Below are positions 32,797-34,902 of a DNA stretch of 34,902 nucleotides, piece by piece (the stretch's first letter is position 1; each line of letters begins with the position of its first letter). A model generated the notes under the pieces. That model was not told the DNA's origin and did not search any database. It was given only the letters and a program-made list of their open reading frames with translations. The DNA comes from Verrucomicrobiota bacterium (GTDB lineage: Bacteria; Verrucomicrobiota; Verrucomicrobiia; Limisphaerales; SIBE01), in the NCBI GenBank assembly GCA_016209525.1, contig JACQWK010000428.1, forward strand, positions 1-34,902, given 5' to 3'. The position numbers were made by a program, and so were the translations under genes.

Positions 32797-34595
32797 TGGC
32801 AGGCGACATGACGTGGGAAACGGTCTTTGTGTTTTTGCTGATTGGGGCCACTTTTGGCTTCATGGTCCGGGAGAAGCTCACGCCGGACTTGGTGTCGATG
32901 CTCGCCCTCGGCGTGCTGCTGGTCGCCGGCATTCTGACGCCGGCGGAGGCCTTCAAAGTCTTCAGCAACGACGCCGTGATCGCGGTGGCCTGCATGTTCA
33001 TCCTGAGCGCCGCCTTGGAGCAGACCGGCGCGATTGAGTCCGTGGGCCGCCGCTTGAACCGATGGGTCGGGCCATCGGACTGGTCGGTGCTGCTGGTTCT
33101 GCTGCCCATCGTGGCATTCCTTTCCGCGTTTATCAACAACACGCCGGTCGTCGTAGTGTTCATGCCGATCATGATGTCGCTGGCGGCCTCGCGGAACTTG
33201 AAGCCGTCAAGATTGCTGATCCCGCTGTCGTTCGTGTCGATCCTCGGTGGCACTTGCACGCTCATCGGAACTTCGACGAATATTCTCGTCAGTTCCACGG
33301 CCGCCCAATTGGGTCAGCCTCCCCTCACCATGTTTGAGTTGAGCCAAATCGGCGTGCCGCTCGCAGTCGTGGGGTTGCTCTATCTGCTGACCGTGGGCCG
33401 GCGATTGCTCCCGAACCGAGAAACTTTGGCGTCGTTGCTCTCCACGACGGATAGCCGCCAATATCTGACCGAGGTCGTGGTCGTGGCACAATCCCCGTTG
33501 ATCGGCAAGCGGCTATCCGATACTCCCCTGAAAAACCTCCCCAATGCGCGGGTGCTGGAAGTGATCCGCGGCGGTGAGACCGTGGCCGCGCCATTGTCCG
33601 GACTCGTGCTGGAACGAGGCGACCGGCTCCGGCTCACTTCGGTGCTTTCGTCCGTGATGGAAATCAACGCGCTGGAAGGGCTGGAGATTCTGCCCAAAGC
33701 GACACTGGGACTGGAATTCGTCGGAGCGCAAAAGGCGGTCGTGGTGGAGTGCGTCATCGGCCCAAGGTCGGACTTGATCGGGCACAGCATCCGTGAGACC
33801 GAGTTTCGCCGCCGCTACGGCGCGATTGTCTTGGCCGTGCACCGGCAGGGCACCAATCTTCAGGAAGCGTTCGCCGACGTGCAGCTTGAGTACGGCGATA
33901 CGCTGCTCATCGAAGGAACCGAAGGCTCGCTCCGGCGCCTGAGGGAAAGCGGCGATTTTCTGTTTCTCATGGACGTGCCTCACACGCTGCCCCGTCGCTC
34001 CAAACAAGGGTGGGCGCTTATGGTCGTGGGATTGGTCGTAGCACTGGCCGCGCTCAACGTGAGTTCCATCGCCACTCTCGCATTCTTGGGAGCCGTCGCG
34101 GTCGTGTTGCTGGGTTGCTTGGATCTCGAGAAGGCGTACGACGCCGTGGAGTGGAATGTGATTTTCTTGATTTTTGGCATGCTGGCGCTGGGACTGGCCT
34201 TGGAAAAGACCAAAGGCACCGAGATCATTGCCAACGGAATTCTGCGCGGCTTGGGCATCTGGGGTCCGACCGTGGTCCTGTCCGCCATCGTCTTCCTCGC
34301 CTCCTTGTTGACCAGCTTTCTGTCGAACAACGCCGTTGCGGTTTTGCTCACACCCATTGCCATCCAAATGGGGTCCGCGCTCCATCTTGACCCGCGGCCC
34401 TTTTTGATCGCAGTGATCATTGGTTCGTCGGCCTGCTTTGCGACGCCGATTGGCTATCAAACCAACACGCTCGTGTACGGCGCGGGCGGCTATCTATTTC
34501 GGGATTTTCTCAAAATCGGGCTTCCACTCAACGTGGTCGTTTGGCTTTTAACGACATTCTTGATTCCGGTATTCTGGCCGTTCAACCGATTGTGA
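32793..34595 (+). CDS. SLC13-family permease with central RCK_C domains
   Basis: 600 residues. Two membrane halves (about 8-205 and 405-600) flank a cytosolic region (about 215-390) with two TrkA-C/RCK_C domains (PLIGKRLSDTPL and DLIGHSIRETEF each followed by RGD- or YGDT-type turns). Each membrane half carries the family's paired substrate motif: FINNTPVVVVF with GTSTNILV, and FLSNNAVAVLL with YQTNTLVYGAGGYLF. Such proteins are Na+-coupled anion (dicarboxylate or sulfate) transporters; the substrate is unknown. Its ATG overlaps the stop of the GT4 gene (ATGA at 32793-32796), making it the fourth gene of the operon. RCK_C domains suggest control by a ligand or ion. Confidence 0.92.
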   Translation: MMAGDMTWETVFVFLLIGATFGFMVREKLTPDLVSMLALGVLLVAGILTPAEAFKVFSNDAVIAVACMFILSAALEQTGAIESVGRRLNRWVGPSDWSVLLVLLPIVAFLSAFINNTPVVVVFMPIMMSLAASRNLKPSRLLIPLSFVSILGGTCTLIGTSTNILVSSTAAQLGQPPLTMFELSQIGVPLAVVGLLYLLTVGRRLLPNRETLASLLSTTDSRQYLTEVVVVAQSPLIGKRLSDTPLKNLPNARVLEVIRGGETVAAPLSGLVLERGDRLRLTSVLSSVMEINALEGLEILPKATLGLEFVGAQKAVVVECVIGPRSDLIGHSIRETEFRRRYGAIVLAVHRQGTNLQEAFADVQLEYGDTLLIEGTEGSLRRLRESGDFLFLMDVPHTLPRRSKQGWALMVVGLVVALAALNVSSIATLAFLGAVAVVLLGCLDLEKAYDAVEWNVIFLIFGMLALGLALEKTKGTEIIANGILRGLGIWGPTVVLSAIVFLASLLTSFLSNNAVAVLLTPIAIQMGSALHLDPRPFLIAVIIGSSACFATPIGYQTNTLVYGAGGYLFRDFLKIGLPLNVVVWLLTTFLIPVFWPFNRL

Positions 34596-34626
34596 TGAAT
34601 GCCGCATGCCCTCGGAACCACGTATC

Positions 34627-34726
34627 GTAGCCGCCGACGTAAGGAGGCGGGCCCGAATCTACGATTTACGATTTACGATTTACGATTTAGGACTTGCGGC
34701 TGTCCTCTCGTTGCTTCGGCGGCTAC
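34627..34726. repeat. GTAGCCGCC inverted-repeat element with 7-mer core, copy 3
   Basis: Left end GTAGCCGCCGACGTAAGGAGG; the right end is reduced to CTTCGGCGGCTAC. The centre (about 34657-34690) is a clean tandem 7-mer with about four and a half units of ATTTACG or a close variant. Copies 1 and 2 hold decayed versions of the same 7-mer. Confidence 0.85.
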
Positions 34727-34734
34727 GAGCCGTC

Positions 34735-34785
34735 GGTTCATGGAGAGCCTCCAAGCCCAAAGGGCGCGCATCGGGACCTTGAACC
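34735..34785. repeat. GGTTCATGG-family element
   Basis: Starts with exact GGTTCATGG and ends CCTTGAACC. The middle has CCAAGCCCAAAGGGCGCGCA, the reverse complement counterpart of the 4162-4212 copy. It separates the GTAGCCGCC element from the hairpin repeat at 34794. Confidence 0.75.
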
Positions 34786-34793
34786 GGCCAGTC

Positions 34794-34871
34794 GGTGGGG
34801 CGAGACTCCCGTCGAGCCCTGACTTTCTTGACCGAACTAGTGCCAGGGCTCGACAGGAGTCTCGCCCCACC
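34794..34871. repeat. GGGGCGAGACTC hairpin repeat, copy 3
   Basis: Ends GGTGGGGCGAGACTCCCGTC and GGAGTCTCGCCCCACC are near-perfect inverse copies around GAGCCCTG/CAGGGCTC and a loop with CTTGACCGAACTAG. An exact GGTTCATGG follows at 34876-34884. The window ends 18 bases later with no gene in view. Confidence 0.88.
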
Positions 34872-34902
34872 TTGAGGTTCATGGAGAGAAAACCGGATCA
34901 AA

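Overview
The window looks like a chromosomal segment of a GC-rich Gram-negative bacterium, most probably a soil or freshwater Verrucomicrobiota of the Pedosphaera/Limisphaera type. The grounds are the gene styles (a matrixin-type secreted protease ending in an Asp-rich calcium-type segment and a small beta domain, a FIST protein, an M28 peptidase) and gene borders filled with palindromic and 7/8-mer repeats. This placement is an inference; there is no rRNA or other strong phylogenetic marker. No rRNA, tRNA, CRISPR array, integrase or transposase was seen.

Layout. 1-760: two direct copies of a ~255-bp hairpin-rich repeat. 762-3761 (-): a 999-residue nuclease-like / NACHT NTPase / FGE-sulfatase fusion, built like a bacterial NLR-type defence protein. 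Its C-terminal segment resembles the variable region of diversity-generating retroelement targets. 3762-6378: repeat clusters around a secreted M28 peptidase (-). 6379-8142 (-): a soluble GAF-GAF histidine kinase, with a fragment of a secreted-protein gene at its 5' end. 8638-11474 (+): prmC, murA and a small anchored protein; prmC carries an in-frame palindromic insertion. 11679-14415: an EamA transporter and dnaG, converging with overlapping 3' ends. 14769-16589 (-): the secreted matrixin-like protease. 16985-18884 (+): a FIST protein and trmB. 19193-22933 (-): a compact operon of an ABC exporter, rhamnulokinase and a small membrane protein. 23386-24757 (+): an HD phosphohydrolase and a small secreted protein.

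24946-34595 is the most coherent block and looks like an osmolyte and ion-homeostasis island. One operon (-) runs gpgS (glucosyl-3-phosphoglycerate synthase), a NhaD-like Na+/H+ antiporter, and mgtE. Facing away from it, a second operon (+) has ATGA overlaps at every junction: a GT4-like glycosyltransferase, a HAD hydrolase, a second GT4 enzyme resembling mannosylglucosylglycerate synthases, and an SLC13/RCK_C permease. I infer synthesis of glucosylglycerate or mannosylglucosylglycerate coupled to ion transport. Chemistry and regulation are not proven by sequence alone.

The gaps between genes hold several dispersed repeat families. One is marked by GGTTCATGG/CCATGAACC (11 exact copies), one by a GTAGCCGCC inverted repeat (three copies), and one by a GGGGCGAGACTC hairpin (three copies). 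Short tandem arrays of 7- or 8-base units sit on gene ends and supply start or stop codons in several cases. The best candidates for something new are the NACHT-FGE protein, the two-operon osmolyte island, the palindrome inside prmC, and this set of repeats that touches coding ends.
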